This document shows positions 34,918 to 44,616 of a DNA stretch of 64,000 bases, in pieces. Positions within the stretch are counted from its first letter, which is position 1. The number at the start of each line of letters is the position of its first letter. The stretch lies in assembly GCF_003385955.1 (NCBI RefSeq), contig NZ_QRDW01000001.1, positions 727,893 through 791,892 of the forward strand, in the 5' to 3' direction. This DNA is from Aestuariispira insulae (GTDB lineage: Bacteria > Pseudomonadota > Alphaproteobacteria > UBA8366 > Aestuariispiraceae). The translations under genes and the position numbers were made by a program. Under the pieces are notes generated by a model, which worked only from the letters and a program-made list of their open reading frames with translations, did not search any database and had not been told where the DNA came from.

Positions 34918-36177
34918 TCAGGCTGCCGCAGGTTGGAACCTGGCATTCTCCCGAACCGGCAGATGGATGATCGCCGAGAAGGCCCCGACCCCCACGCCAA
35001 CCCACCAGACCATGTCATAGGACCCATAGCCGTCATACATAACACCCCCCAGCCATACGCCTATGAAAGAGCCCAGTTGATGAGAGAAGAAAATAATCCC
35101 ATAGAGAGTTCCCATATACTGCAGGCCGTAAATCTGGGCGACCAGGCCAGAGGTTAACGGCACGGTCGCCAGCCAGAGCGCACCCATCACGATGGAAAAG
35201 AGCACCACCGTGGTCGGTGTCATCGGAAACAGGATGAAGAGGGCCGCGGCAATGGTGCGCCCGGTATAAATCGCGGACAGTAAATATTTCTTGGAAAAAT
35301 TCTTACCCAACGCACCGGCCACCACAGCTCCAATGATATTGGCCAGGCCGATCAAGGCGATGGAAAAGGCACCAAGCGCCGTCGTCGTACTGACCCCCAT
35401 GCTGCGAAGCACGCTATTGGGTGGAATTGCGGAGCAGACTTCTGCGATATAGGCCGGGAAATGGGCTGTCACGAAGGCCAATTGAAAGCCGCAGGAGAAG
35501 AAGCCTGCAAAGATCATCAGGTAGGATGGGTCTTTAAGCGCCTTCAGCAGGACCTCACCCAGGTTTTGCTTCTGTTGTGCCTGGGCACCCGTCTCATCCG
35601 CCCGCAGGAAAGGCAGAGCCAGCAACACGGCAATGATCGCCACAGCAAAGACAATGAAAACAGAACTCCAAGGCATGACTTCCAGCAAGGCCGCTGCCAC
35701 CGGCGGTCCGACCACCTGGCCGGCGGAACCAGCCGCCGTCGTGATACCCAGCGCCAGAGATCTGTTATCCGCACTGGCACTGCGCCCGACCACCGCCAAA
35801 ATCACGCCAAAACCGGTTCCCGCAATGCCGAACCCCACCAGGATCTCTAGAAATTGATGCGCCTCGGGCGTGACGGCGAAACTGCTCAAAACCAGTCCCA
35901 AAGCGTAAGTGATCGCCCCCAGGAAAATCGCCTTGCGATCCCCAAATTTTTCAGCAATCGCACTGAAAATCGGTTGGCCCACGCCCCAGGCCAGGTTCTG
36001 GATCGCAATCGCCATGGAAAATTCAATCCGAAGCCAGCCGAACTGTTCTGCGATGGGAATTTGGAAAACGCCGAAACTGGCCCGGATCGCAAATCCGGTC
36101 AGCAAGATCAGGCAACCGGCAATCAGAACCGGCGAAAACAAGCGGGTACCCGCCACGTTGGGGTTAACTGAGGACAT
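34918..36177 (-). CDS. MFS transporter
   Basis: A 419-residue major facilitator with about twelve helices. The segment FGVFQIPIAEQFGWLRIEFSMA and loop AEKFGDRKAIFLGA (motif A-like, between helices 2 and 3) fit the monocarboxylate/oxalate-formate type branch of the superfamily. GPPVAAALLEVMPW lies in helix 5. Substrate is unknown. It is transcribed divergently from the LysR gene at 36309, the usual arrangement for a regulator and its target. Confidence 0.88.
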   Translation of the reverse strand: MSSVNPNVAGTRLFSPVLIAGCLILLTGFAIRASFGVFQIPIAEQFGWLRIEFSMAIAIQNLAWGVGQPIFSAIAEKFGDRKAIFLGAITYALGLVLSSFAVTPEAHQFLEILVGFGIAGTGFGVILAVVGRSASADNRSLALGITTAAGSAGQVVGPPVAAALLEVMPWSSVFIVFAVAIIAVLLALPFLRADETGAQAQQKQNLGEVLLKALKDPSYLMIFAGFFSCGFQLAFVTAHFPAYIAEVCSAIPPNSVLRSMGVSTTTALGAFSIALIGLANIIGAVVAGALGKNFSKKYLLSAIYTGRTIAAALFILFPMTPTTVVLFSIVMGALWLATVPLTSGLVAQIYGLQYMGTLYGIIFFSHQLGSFIGVWLGGVMYDGYGSYDMVWWVGVGVGAFSAIIHLPVRENARFQPAAA

Positions 36178-36308
36178 TGGCCATGCCTTCTTTTATCAAT
36201 TTCAGGGGTCGTTATATCAGGAAAAGGCTATCGCCGCCTTCCGATTAAACCTAGTGCAGCCACTAAAATTCTGGAAATGGATATTAGAAATAATGTATTA
36301 TTCACATC
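36178..36308. promoter_or_regulatory. Divergent MFS/LysR promoter region with inverted repeat
   Basis: AATAAT (36289-36294) and ATTATT (36297-36302) form an inverted repeat six bases before the LysR ATG, a plausible autoregulatory site. The rest is AT-rich with no further clear motif. Confidence 0.35.
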
Positions 36309-37217
36309 ATGAATTTATCTGGCATTGATCTCAATCTTCTTCTCGTTTTTGAAGCCATCTATACTGAGCGTAATCTGAGCAAGGCGGGAGAACGTCTTTC
36401 GCTGAGCCAGCCGGCGGTGAGCAACGCATTGCGCCGTCTGCGTGAAACTCTGAACAATCCTCTGTTTGTTCGCACCGCCGAAGGCATGGTGCCCACCAAT
36501 CATGCTGTTGCAATCCAACCAACAATCGCAAAGGCCCTGGATGATTTGCGATCCTGCCTGACGCCGGATTTAAGCTTTGATCCTGCCCAGGCCAAGAACC
36601 ACTTCCGGATCTCGCTTAGCGACATCATCGGTTCCCTGATCCTGCCCGAACTGATTGCAAAGCTTCAGGATAATGCCCCCCATGTGGATCTCACCTTCCG
36701 CCATGTGGACCGGAAAGGGGCATACGAGATGCTGCGGACCGGGCGACATGACCTGGTGATTTCAACGGAGCTGGACGGGCCTGGCATGTATCAACAGCTT
36801 TTGTTCAAGGATCCCTATGTCACTCTGGTCTCTAATTCCCACAGCACGATCCGGGATGACTTGACCCTGAAGCAATTTTGCCAGGCCAAACATATTCTTT
36901 TTTCCTTGGAGGGCCAGGGACCGGGCCTTGTTGACACTGCACTTGCCCGGCAATCACTCAAACGTCATGTTGCCCTGCGCCTGCCCCATGTGTCGGTCAT
37001 TCCCAAGATTGTCGAGGAATCCGATATGATCGTCACACTCCCCTTACGCATGGCCCGGATTCACAGCGAGGCACTCAACATCAAAACCTTCAAACCCCCG
37101 GTCGAAGTACCTGACCTAGCTGTTTACCAGTATTGGCATAGCCGCAGCCATCATGATCCGGCCTGCGGATGGATCCGTTCGCAAATTTTAGAAACATGCC
37201 GTGCACGGGTACAATGA
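36309..37217 (+). CDS. LysR family transcriptional regulator
   Basis: A 302-residue regulator. The winged-helix domain (IDLNLLLVFEAIYTERNLS, SQPAVSNALRRLRETL) occupies residues 1-65; the effector domain follows. FVRTAEGMVPT resembles the NodD/LeuO branch (FVRT/P-x-GM-PT). It most likely controls the divergent MFS gene; the inducer is unknown. Its ribosome binding site is poor. Confidence 0.9.
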   Translation: MNLSGIDLNLLLVFEAIYTERNLSKAGERLSLSQPAVSNALRRLRETLNNPLFVRTAEGMVPTNHAVAIQPTIAKALDDLRSCLTPDLSFDPAQAKNHFRISLSDIIGSLILPELIAKLQDNAPHVDLTFRHVDRKGAYEMLRTGRHDLVISTELDGPGMYQQLLFKDPYVTLVSNSHSTIRDDLTLKQFCQAKHILFSLEGQGPGLVDTALARQSLKRHVALRLPHVSVIPKIVEESDMIVTLPLRMARIHSEALNIKTFKPPVEVPDLAVYQYWHSRSHHDPACGWIRSQILETCRARVQ

Positions 37218-37235
37218 ACCACCTGTCTGCAGAGA

Positions 37236-38015
37236 TTAGTCTGGTGCAGGCGCATAAAGTCCCTGACGAGATTCCAGAAGATAGTCATCATAAAGGCCGC
37301 TTGCCTTCAATTCCGCCAGGCCTTCGTTAAAGAGCTTGATCAAGCGTTCGGAATCTTCAATCTGTCGCGACAATAACAGATGCGTGCTGGCCTGGAAAAA
37401 GGGCTTGGGATGCTGGGTCACCAGGGCCACCGTCTCCCTCGGGAAGTTTTGGTGCAGGATATACATGCCGATATCAATTACTTCCGGCACCGCCTCAATC
37501 CGCCCGATCAGCAGTTTTTTGTAATTCTGGGTATCTTCCGGCACAAACTCGACATGCAAGAGGCCTTTTTCAATCGCCTCATAGAAGGCCGCGTTATAGG
37601 TATATCCCTGCACCGCGCCGACCCGGTATTTACCGACATCCTCCAACTCATTCCAGTCAAACTGGGTTGCCTTTAAATGGAACCAAACCACGGTTTCATC
37701 TAGAATATTGTCGCTGTAAAAATGATCCTCGCGGCGTTCTGCAGAATCATACCAATGGGCTGTGCCATTGACCTTACCATGTTTCGACAATTCATAAGCC
37801 CGCGCCCAGGGATAAAAACGGAACTGGACCTCGATCCCGCGCAGGCGGAAAGCCTCGGAAATCAACCGCGGCATCAAACCATAATGTTTGAAATCAGGTG
37901 AGTTGTAGGGCGCGTATTCACCGGTGGTGATAATAACCTTTTCCGCACGGGCCTGTGAAATCCCGGCCAATGCTGCCAAAAGCCATATACCGAAAAGCCC
38001 AACTTTCACCCGCAC
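37236..38015 (-). CDS. Solute-binding protein family 3-like periplasmic protein
   Basis: A 259-residue protein with a signal peptide (VKVGLFGIWLLAALAG, cleavage near ARAEKV). The start IITTGEYAPYNSPDFKHYGLMPRLISEAF and later VGAVQGYTYNAAF fit the amino-acid-type SBP_bac_3 fold. No ABC permease or ATPase genes adjoin it, so it may be an orphan receptor or a sensing protein. It is tail-to-tail with the LysR gene. Confidence 0.8.
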   Translation of the reverse strand: MRVKVGLFGIWLLAALAGISQARAEKVIITTGEYAPYNSPDFKHYGLMPRLISEAFRLRGIEVQFRFYPWARAYELSKHGKVNGTAHWYDSAERREDHFYSDNILDETVVWFHLKATQFDWNELEDVGKYRVGAVQGYTYNAAFYEAIEKGLLHVEFVPEDTQNYKKLLIGRIEAVPEVIDIGMYILHQNFPRETVALVTQHPKPFFQASTHLLLSRQIEDSERLIKLFNEGLAELKASGLYDDYLLESRQGLYAPAPD

Positions 38016-38114
38016 CTCCCTGACAAGCCTCAGTTAATGTATCCTAGTCTATTTTCCTCCTTAGCTCATTAACAATTGTTTAAACTGCAAATCTGCGTTC
38101 GAGCTTTATCCAAA

Positions 38115-38145
38115 AGCAAGAACGTCGGCGGTTATTCCGCCGACG
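38115..38145 (-). terminator. Terminator of the dioxygenase gene
   Basis: CGTCGGCGG (38123-38131) and CCGCCGACG (38137-38145) form a perfect stem; on the minus strand TTCTTGCTTTT follows. It lies 29 bases past the stop at 38175. Confidence 0.65.
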
Positions 38146-38174
38146 CTTCGAATGGACCTGTTCGGTCACAAGTA

Positions 38175-39323
38175 TCAGTTCGTGTTTTCGCCTTTCAAAA
38201 CACGCAGGCGGCTCCAGGCATCGTCGCAATCCACATAACAGCCCTGCAGCTTACGCCGCCCGGAATTGGGGTCAAAAGCCGAGCGTCCATGCAGAACCCG
38301 GCGGTTATGGAACACGATAACATCGCCCGGCCCCATCTTGAGACGAATCTCATGCGCCGGATCCCGCAGGATCTGCGTGAAGCTCCTGAGCGCTGCGTAG
38401 ACCGGCTCCACCAGATCATGGGGCAGATCGAAGGGCGCGCACAGAGCCGCATGATACCGGATCTCCCGGAAATCCCCTTGCAGGCTGAGCGAAATGGTCG
38501 GCGCATGCCAGCGCAGATCCCAATGCTTGTCGATGAAACGGAAAGGCAGTTCCACCTCGCTCAACAGGCGGAAAGCCTCCGGGTCGCGCTGGCGAAGCAT
38601 TTCTGCAGCGGCAAACCCGTCAACCAGAACACTTTCCCCGCCCTCGGCAGAGTTATCCAGACAATGCAGGAACTGGATACCCGGCGGGCTTTCCCAGTTG
38701 GCCAAATCCGTATGCGCCTTCAGCTCGATCGCGGTATAGGCCACATTATTGGGATCCGGCTTGGATTCCACATCAAAGCCCACGCCATAATTAGTCTGGC
38801 GCAGATAGGAAATCCGACCCGCCAGCTTTTCCACCATGCCTTCCGTGCAATCCAGATTGCGGACCACCGCCAAGCCGTAATCCCGGATCTTCTGGATAAA
38901 ATCCTGCAGGCCCTCATCGGTTTCAAGCGCATCACCGGCTTGAACCTCGGGCAGATTTTTCAGGATTTCCGAGCCCCAGAGTGTCGGCCTGACACGACGT
39001 TCTTCCCGTGCGGCCTCACTATAGCAACGCAGGCGCAGCCAGTTGCCCGGCAGGTCGGTCTGATGCCCGTCGGGCCAGGTCAGGGACAGTTGATGGCCCT
39101 CATCAGTAATAGAAACCGCTTCCGGGCGGATATTGGGATCAATACCATAAGTATCGTGAATGCGTTCCCGTGTCTGCACATGCAGGCAGGACGGGCAGCG
39201 GCAGTTATCCCGCAGCCAGATATGGTGAAAACGGCTGACATGGCCATCGGCCCAGGTCACGCGCAAATCTCGGGTATCACTCTCAACCGTTGAAAGGATG
39301 GTACCGGCATTGATGTTGGTCAT
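38175..39323 (-). CDS. Gamma-butyrobetaine hydroxylase-like 2-oxoglutarate dioxygenase
   Basis: A 382-residue Fe(II)/2-oxoglutarate oxygenase. The N-terminal zinc-binding DUF971-like domain is shown by HHIWLRDNCRCPSCLH. The catalytic domain has the HxD iron motif in KAHTDLANWE, the distal histidine in VFHNRRVLHGRSAF, and the 2-oxoglutarate-binding arginine nearby. This architecture is that of gamma-butyrobetaine dioxygenase (carnitine formation) and trimethyllysine dioxygenase; the former is more usual in Alphaproteobacteria. GGAGG lies nine bases before ATG 39323; the longer frame to 39425 is not supported. Confidence 0.85.
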   Translation of the reverse strand: MTNINAGTILSTVESDTRDLRVTWADGHVSRFHHIWLRDNCRCPSCLHVQTRERIHDTYGIDPNIRPEAVSITDEGHQLSLTWPDGHQTDLPGNWLRLRCYSEAAREERRVRPTLWGSEILKNLPEVQAGDALETDEGLQDFIQKIRDYGLAVVRNLDCTEGMVEKLAGRISYLRQTNYGVGFDVESKPDPNNVAYTAIELKAHTDLANWESPPGIQFLHCLDNSAEGGESVLVDGFAAAEMLRQRDPEAFRLLSEVELPFRFIDKHWDLRWHAPTISLSLQGDFREIRYHAALCAPFDLPHDLVEPVYAALRSFTQILRDPAHEIRLKMGPGDVIVFHNRRVLHGRSAFDPNSGRRKLQGCYVDCDDAWSRLRVLKGENTN

Positions 39324-39478
39324 GGTGGATAGCCTCCGCAAAACTGTCTCTGCATTCCATACGCCCGGCACGGCCTCAGCGTAAACTGAGAATTCCTCAC
39401 ATCCGCTGCAATAAAACTCAACCAAACCCGCCCGACCCCGGTTGAGCTTGCCCGGCTAGGGGGCTATATCCTTTGACC

Positions 39479-40270
39479 ATGGATATTTATCATTTCTCAT
39501 CTGGCGACAGCCCACTTCTGATCTCTGTCCCTCATGCGGGCACCCATCTGCCCGTGGATATCGCGGACCGCATGACGGAAAACGCAAAGACCACGCCCGA
39601 CACGGATTGGCATGTGGACCGGCTCTATGATTTTGCCGACGAAGTTGGTGCCAGCCTTCTGGTGGCGACCCATTCCCGGTTTGTGGTTGATTTGAACCGG
39701 CCTGCCGATGACAAGAACCTGTATCCCGGTCAGAACACAACCGGCCTTTGCCCGGTCGACTGTTTCGACGAAAGGCCGATCTATCTGAATGAGACGGATC
39801 AGCCGAATCCGGCTGAAATCGCCCGGCGCGTGCCGCTATACTGGCAACCCTACCATGACAAATTGCGGGAAACGCTGGATCGCTTGCGGGAAAAACATGG
39901 CTATGCCCTATTATGGGATGCCCATTCCATCCGCAGCCAGGTGCCGCGCTTTTTTAGTGGCCGCCTGCCAGACCTGAATATCGGCACCGCCAATGGCAAA
40001 AGCTGTGCCGCCTCCCTGGCTGACAAGCTGCTTTCCAGAGCCTGCGAAACCAATGACTACACATCAATCCTGAATGGACGGTTCAAGGGCGGGCATATCA
40101 CCCGGCATTACGGACAACCGGATGAAAACATTCATGCGGTTCAGCTGGAGCTTTCCCAGATCACCTATATGAATGAGGAACCGCCCTTTGCCTATCGGGA
40201 AGATCTGGCTGCAGGCATCAAGCCCGTGTTGCGCAACTTGATTGAGGAAATGATCAGGTTCAAACCCTGA
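39479..40270 (+). CDS. hutG: N-formylglutamate deformylase
   Basis: A 263-residue N-formylglutamate amidohydrolase. Recognisable segments are LLISVPHAGTHLP, TDWHVDRLYDF, VDLNRPADDKNLYPGQ, LWDAHSIRSQVPRFF and the C-terminal FKGGHITRHYGQP with EPPFAYRED. It performs the last step of the HutF branch of histidine catabolism, giving glutamate and formate. hutI and hutF lie 3-6 kb downstream. TTG 39473 is an alternative start; the AGGGGG upstream suits it slightly better. Confidence 0.92.
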   Translation: MDIYHFSSGDSPLLISVPHAGTHLPVDIADRMTENAKTTPDTDWHVDRLYDFADEVGASLLVATHSRFVVDLNRPADDKNLYPGQNTTGLCPVDCFDERPIYLNETDQPNPAEIARRVPLYWQPYHDKLRETLDRLREKHGYALLWDAHSIRSQVPRFFSGRLPDLNIGTANGKSCAASLADKLLSRACETNDYTSILNGRFKGGHITRHYGQPDENIHAVQLELSQITYMNEEPPFAYREDLAAGIKPVLRNLIEEMIRFKP

Positions 40271-40271
40271 A

Positions 40272-40658
40272 CTAAACAAAACCGTCGGAAAACAGAGGCC
40301 AAAGAATCACCGCCCAGATAATGGCTGCATAGACCAGCGCCAGGAACACAATGGCGCTGCCAATATCTTTCGCCTTTTTTGAAAGTTCATGGCGCTCGAA
40401 CGAAACCCGGTCCACCACCGCCTCGATCGCTGAATTGATCAATTCGGCAAACAAGACCAAAAACAGGCTTCCGGCCAGCATTAATTTCGATTTCGCCGTG
40501 ACATCAAGAAACAAAATCACCGGCACCAAAGCCAGTGACAAGACCACTTCCTGGCGGAATGCGGTTTCCGTGCGAAAGGCCGATTTAAACCCCTCAATGG
40601 AATAACCCACCGCGTTCCAGATCCGCTTTACGGAAAAAATACTGGTGCTTCCCTTCAT
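40272..40658 (-). CDS. dgkA: Diacylglycerol kinase
   Basis: A 128-residue integral membrane kinase with three helices. The DgkA signature ELINSAIEAVVDR is present, as are FRTETAFRQEV (first amphipathic part) and KAKDIGSAIVFLAL. It phosphorylates diacylglycerol in the inner membrane, recycling lipid from membrane-derived glycan synthesis. It converges with hutG, one base apart. Confidence 0.94.
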   Translation of the reverse strand: MKGSTSIFSVKRIWNAVGYSIEGFKSAFRTETAFRQEVVLSLALVPVILFLDVTAKSKLMLAGSLFLVLFAELINSAIEAVVDRVSFERHELSKKAKDIGSAIVFLALVYAAIIWAVILWPLFSDGFV

Positions 40659-40815
40659 TCCAATCCAGCCTTTTCAAAATCTGACAGCGCGCTCAACATA
40701 GGAACCCCAAATTCCACATACAACCAAAACCAGATTTCAAATATATGACAATCGTTTATCCAGTATACCACTGACAGACCAAAGGCAGAGATCGACCAGC
40801 ATTGTCTCTTTATTT

Positions 40816-40832
40816 TCTCTGATATAGAGATA
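40816..40832. promoter_or_regulatory. LysR operator-like site upstream of the LysR gene
   Basis: TCTCTGATATAGAGATA, read on the minus strand as TATCTCTATATCAGAGA, matches 13 of 17 positions of the site at 41770-41786 ahead of the GST gene. Confidence 0.45.
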
Positions 40833-40872
40833 ATCTGTCAAAATTTCGCCAATTGCCTGCGTTTGAGGGACT

Positions 40873-41766
40873 ATGGATAAAATTGACTGTATGCGTGTGT
40901 TTGTTGCCGTGGCTGCCGAGCAATCCTTTACCCAGGGCGGGCGGCGAATCGGCATATCGAACAAACAGGCCAGCAAGATGATCCAACGGTTGGAGCAGGA
41001 ACTGGGATGCCAGCTGTTCAACCGGACCACCCGATCCGTCGCGCTGACAGATATCGGGCGGGCCTATTATGAGCGCTGCCAGCCCTTGCTGGATCAGTTT
41101 GACGAAGTTGAAGAAGCCGTCAAAAACCGCCATCGCACACCCGGTGGTGTTATCCGGGTGACCGCGCCAACCGGTTTTGGCGAACAGATTCTCACCCCGG
41201 CGCTGGCCCCGTTCCTGCGGCAATATCCGGAAATCCAAGTCAATCTCAACCTGACGAATGTGCCGCTATCCCTTGTAGATGAGGGCCTTGATCTGGCCAT
41301 TCGGGTGGGGTCGCCCGGCGATTCAACCATGATGGCCCGGAAACTGGCCCCGATGCGGCTGGTCTTTTGCGCTGCCCCCTCCTATCTCGTGGAACATGGC
41401 CGACCGCAGAGCCCGGAAGATCTTGGCCGTCATAAATGCTTGATCGACAGCAATTTTCACAGCGGCAATCTCTGGCCGTATCAGGTTAATGGCGATATTC
41501 GTCGGGTCCGGGTCAGCGGACCTTTTGCCGCTAATACGCCAAAAGCCGCATGCGACATGGCCGTGGCCGGGCTCGGCATCTCCCTGACACCGCTTTATGC
41601 CGCAGGGCCCATGGTAGCTCGAGGAGAATTGGAATTGCTATTTGAAGAGAATGAGTTGGAAGGGGTCGGGGTCTATGCGCTCTATCCTCATAACCGTCAT
41701 CTCAGCGCGCGCGTGCGTGTGCTGGTAGATTATCTGGCCGATTATTGCCGCGATTTGCCCCAATGA
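40873..41766 (+). CDS. LysR family transcriptional regulator
   Basis: A 297-residue regulator. The DNA-binding helix pair is FVAVAAEQSFTQGGRRIGISNKQASKMIQRLEQ; NRTTRSVALTDIGRAYYERC marks the CrgA/AaeR-like branch. The effector-binding domain is complete. GAGGGACT precedes the start. The gene lies 106 bases ahead of the GST gene, and both share an operator-like inverted repeat, so it probably regulates itself and the GST/flavin-barrel pair. Confidence 0.92.
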   Translation: MDKIDCMRVFVAVAAEQSFTQGGRRIGISNKQASKMIQRLEQELGCQLFNRTTRSVALTDIGRAYYERCQPLLDQFDEVEEAVKNRHRTPGGVIRVTAPTGFGEQILTPALAPFLRQYPEIQVNLNLTNVPLSLVDEGLDLAIRVGSPGDSTMMARKLAPMRLVFCAAPSYLVEHGRPQSPEDLGRHKCLIDSNFHSGNLWPYQVNGDIRRVRVSGPFAANTPKAACDMAVAGLGISLTPLYAAGPMVARGELELLFEENELEGVGVYALYPHNRHLSARVRVLVDYLADYCRDLPQ

Positions 41767-41769
41767 AAC

Positions 41770-41786
41770 TATCTCCATTTTGGAGA
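41770..41786 (+). promoter_or_regulatory. LysR operator-like site upstream of the GST gene
   Basis: TATCTCCATTTTGGAGA contains the perfect arms TCTCCA/TGGAGA with a three-base spacer. It lies just after the LysR stop codon and 86 bases before the GST start. Confidence 0.5.
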
Positions 41787-41872
41787 CATTAATTCGCCAA
41801 ATAACTCAATTATCTTCCCGCTTGCCCCATAGTATCTTCCTTGCAGATCATTCATCAGGAAGGAGAGAGACC

Positions 41873-42493
41873 ATGGCGGAAAAGCTCAAAATCTATGAGC
41901 ATCCTTTGTCGGGCCATGCCCATCGGGTCGTATTATTTACCGGTTTGGTCGGCATAGAACATGAGCGGATCACAATTGATCTTCTGGCAGGGGAGCATAA
42001 GCAGGATCCCTATCTCACCGTCAATCCGACCGGTCAGGTGCCAGCGATCCGGGATGGCGATGTGATCCTGTCGGATTCCAACGCAATCCTGGTGTATCTG
42101 GCCCGCAGCTATGCCCCTGATTGGCTGCCAGACGATCCGCTGACCATGGCCCGGATCCAACGCTATCTGTCGCTGGCGGCAGGGGAACTCAGGAACGGTC
42201 CGGCACAGGCACGCATTGCAAACCTATTCGGGCTGGAAATTGACCGGGAAAAAGCTTCGGAAACCGCAATCTGGCTCTTTTGCCTATTGGAGGAAGAGCT
42301 CAAAGACCGGACCTGGCTGGTCCAGGAACGCCCGACCATTGCTGATGTGGCGCTTTATGGATACATCGCCCATGCCCCCGAAGGCGGCATTGCAATCGAT
42401 CCCTATCCCGCCATGTGCCAGTGGCTGAAACGGGTTGAGGCGCTGCCAGGCTTCACCCCGATCCCGGCCTCAAAAATCGGGTTGGCCGCATGA
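41873..42493 (+). CDS. Glutathione S-transferase
   Basis: A 206-residue two-domain GST. The thioredoxin-like domain includes LKIYEHPLSGHAHRV, NPTGQVPAIRDGD (cis-proline) and LSDSNAILVYLA (glutathione-binding Ser). The helical C-terminal domain has RPTIADVALYGYI, the conserved N-capping box. The catalytic residue would be the Ser or His near residue 9-12. GGAGAGAG lies upstream of ATG 41873. The stop overlaps the next start (ATGA), forming a two-gene operon. Confidence 0.93.
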   Translation: MAEKLKIYEHPLSGHAHRVVLFTGLVGIEHERITIDLLAGEHKQDPYLTVNPTGQVPAIRDGDVILSDSNAILVYLARSYAPDWLPDDPLTMARIQRYLSLAAGELRNGPAQARIANLFGLEIDREKASETAIWLFCLLEEELKDRTWLVQERPTIADVALYGYIAHAPEGGIAIDPYPAMCQWLKRVEALPGFTPIPASKIGLAA

Positions 42494-43374
42494 AATCCTC
42501 CCCCTTTCATGCGGGCGAGCGCGCCCTGCAGGAGAGCCTAGATGTTGCCGATAGGATGGCGGAGATCGGCCGCAAAGTGATCCGGGACCATATGCCGGAC
42601 CAACATCGGCAGTTTTTCGCGCAACTGCCCATGCTCGTGACCGGTCATCTGGATGCACAGGGACATGCCTGGGCATCGATCGTTGGTGGGCCATCAGGTT
42701 TCATTTCAAGCCCCACGGACAATAGTTTAGTGCTTGATAGCAACATCCCCCCCGGTGATCCGCTCTCAAATTCACTGGCACCGGGCCTGGAAGTAGGGCT
42801 GCTGGGCCTGGAATTCCCGACAAGACGGCGCAACCGGGCCAACGGTCAGGTTCACAGCATCTGTGCCAATGGCATTACCATCGAGATCCGGGAAAGCTTC
42901 GGCAATTGCCCGAAATATATTGAACCGTGGCATTGGGAAGAACAGGCTCTATACCATCACCCTGCCGCCCCCCTTATCGGGTTCGATGCAAAAGCCTGTC
43001 GCCTGATCGATCGGGCCACCTGCTTCTTTGTCGCAACGGCGGGGCCAGGAACGTCAGATCATCTGACCGTTGATGTGTCCCACCGCGGCGGGCCGCCCGG
43101 TTTTGTCACCCGCCACGAGGATACCCTGCTGATCCCTGACTATTCAGGGAACCGTTTTTTCAACACATTGGGCAATATCATGACCTATCCCCAAACCGGA
43201 TTGACCTTTCCGGATTTCCGGACCGGTGATGTTTTACAGATGACAGGGACAGCCAGGATCATGCCAGCCGACGGCCGAGAAAGCCCCGCCACCGGCGTGG
43301 AGCGGGTCTGGCAATTCAAACCCGAGACAAAACACTGGCTGCGCGGGGCCTTGCCGGTCAGGCGTGTTGACTGA
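42490..43374 (+). CDS. Pyridoxamine 5'-phosphate oxidase-like flavin-binding protein
   Basis: A 294-residue FMN-binding split-barrel protein. It carries FFAQLPMLVTGHLDAQGHAWASIVGGPSGF, then LLGLEFPTRRRNRANG and a second half with DHLTVDVSHRGGPPGFV and FNTLGNIMTYPQTGL. These match the family often found beside, or fused to, ferredoxin reductases. Its substrate is unknown. Translational coupling to a GST under a LysR regulator suggests detoxification of an electrophile. Confidence 0.82.
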   Translation: MKSSPFHAGERALQESLDVADRMAEIGRKVIRDHMPDQHRQFFAQLPMLVTGHLDAQGHAWASIVGGPSGFISSPTDNSLVLDSNIPPGDPLSNSLAPGLEVGLLGLEFPTRRRNRANGQVHSICANGITIEIRESFGNCPKYIEPWHWEEQALYHHPAAPLIGFDAKACRLIDRATCFFVATAGPGTSDHLTVDVSHRGGPPGFVTRHEDTLLIPDYSGNRFFNTLGNIMTYPQTGLTFPDFRTGDVLQMTGTARIMPADGRESPATGVERVWQFKPETKHWLRGALPVRRVD

Positions 43375-43383
43375 GCCGAAAAA

Positions 43384-44616
43384 TTACCGGGCGATATGCC
43401 CGGACCGGATGACCCCGGCACAGGGATTATGGCCGATTCGATAGGCCAGTTCCGCCGGTTCCTCGATATCCCAGAGCACAAAATCCGCGCGCTTGCCCAC
43501 CGTCAGGCTACCGACCCGGTCGGCCAGTCCCAATGCCCTTGCGCCATGAATGGTGATACCAGCCAGCGCCTCCGCCGGGGTCATCCGGAAGAGCGTGCAG
43601 GCCATATTCATCATCAACAAAAGAGATGTCACCGGCGCGGAGCCCGGATTGCTGTCCGTGGCAAGCGCAATCGGCACCCCATGTTCGCGGAAGGCCTCCA
43701 TCGGTGGCATCTTGGTTTCGCGCAGGAAATAGAATGCCCCGGGCAGCAGCACCGCCACCGTTCCGGCCCGCGCCATGGCCTTGACCGCCTTTTCGTTGGT
43801 ATATTCCAGGTGATCGGCGGAAAGACCATTATGCTTGGCCGCCAGTGCTGCCCCATCCAGGTCAGACAGTTGGTCCGCATGCAGTTTCACCGGCAGGCTA
43901 TAGCGTTCCGCCGCCTGAAAGACTTTTTCCGTCTGTGCCGGCGTGAAACCGATCCCCTCACAAAAAGCATCCACCGCATCGGCCAGCCCCTGTTCCGCCA
44001 CTTTGGGCAGCATCTCGGAACAGACCAGATCGATATATTCATCGGGTCTATCCTTAAATTCAGGCGGCAGCGCATGGGCGCCCAGGAAGGTGGTGCGGAT
44101 GGTGATGGAATGCTGATCGGCCAATTTCCGGGCAACCCGCAGCATCTTGCATTCGGTTTCCGTATCCAGGCCATAGCCGGATTTGATCTCAACCGTGGTG
44201 ACACCTTCTTCCATCAGCCGTTCCAGCCGGACCGAGGCGCTTTCCAACAACTCCTGCTCGCTGGCGGCACGGGTTGCCTGGACAGTGGAAACAATCCCGC
44301 CGCCGGCCCGGGCAATCTCTTCATAGCTGGCACCGGTCAGGCGCAATTCAAACTCTTTGGCGCGGTTACCGCCATAAACCAGATGGGTGTGGCAATCCAC
44401 CAGGCCCGGCGTGATCCAGCGCCCGCCAGCATCCCGCACGTGGGTTGCCAGGGCTTCCGGCCGGTCTGGCAGTTCGCGCATGCGCCCGACCCAGGCAATC
44501 CGGTCGCCTTCAATAGCGATGGCACCATCTGGAATCGCACCATATCCATCGCCGTTGGCCATATGGCGCGCGTCCATGGTTGCCAGTTTGCCGTTGATCC
44601 AGATCGTATCCCACAT
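43384..44616 (-). CDS. hutI: Imidazolonepropionase
   Basis: A 410-residue amidohydrolase. The metal-binding HTH is in [19 protein letters not shown], with further ligands around [33 protein letters not shown] and [11 protein letters not shown]. It hydrolyses 4-imidazolone-5-propanoate to N-formimidoylglutamate. It is divergent from hutF, the enzyme of the next step, with a palindromic operator between. It abuts the flavin-barrel gene tail-to-tail (nine bases). Confidence 0.95.
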   Translation of the reverse strand: MWDTIWINGKLATMDARHMANGDGYGAIPDGAIAIEGDRIAWVGRMRELPDRPEALATHVRDAGGRWITPGLVDCHTHLVYGGNRAKEFELRLTGASYEEIARAGGGIVSTVQATRAASEQELLESASVRLERLMEEGVTTVEIKSGYGLDTETECKMLRVARKLADQHSITIRTTFLGAHALPPEFKDRPDEYIDLVCSEMLPKVAEQGLADAVDAFCEGIGFTPAQTEKVFQAAERYSLPVKLHADQLSDLDGAALAAKHNGLSADHLEYTNEKAVKAMARAGTVAVLLPGAFYFLRETKMPPMEAFREHGVPIALATDSNPGSAPVTSLLLMMNMACTLFRMTPAEALAGITIHGARALGLADRVGSLTVGKRADFVLWDIEEPAELAYRIGHNPCAGVIRSGHIAR

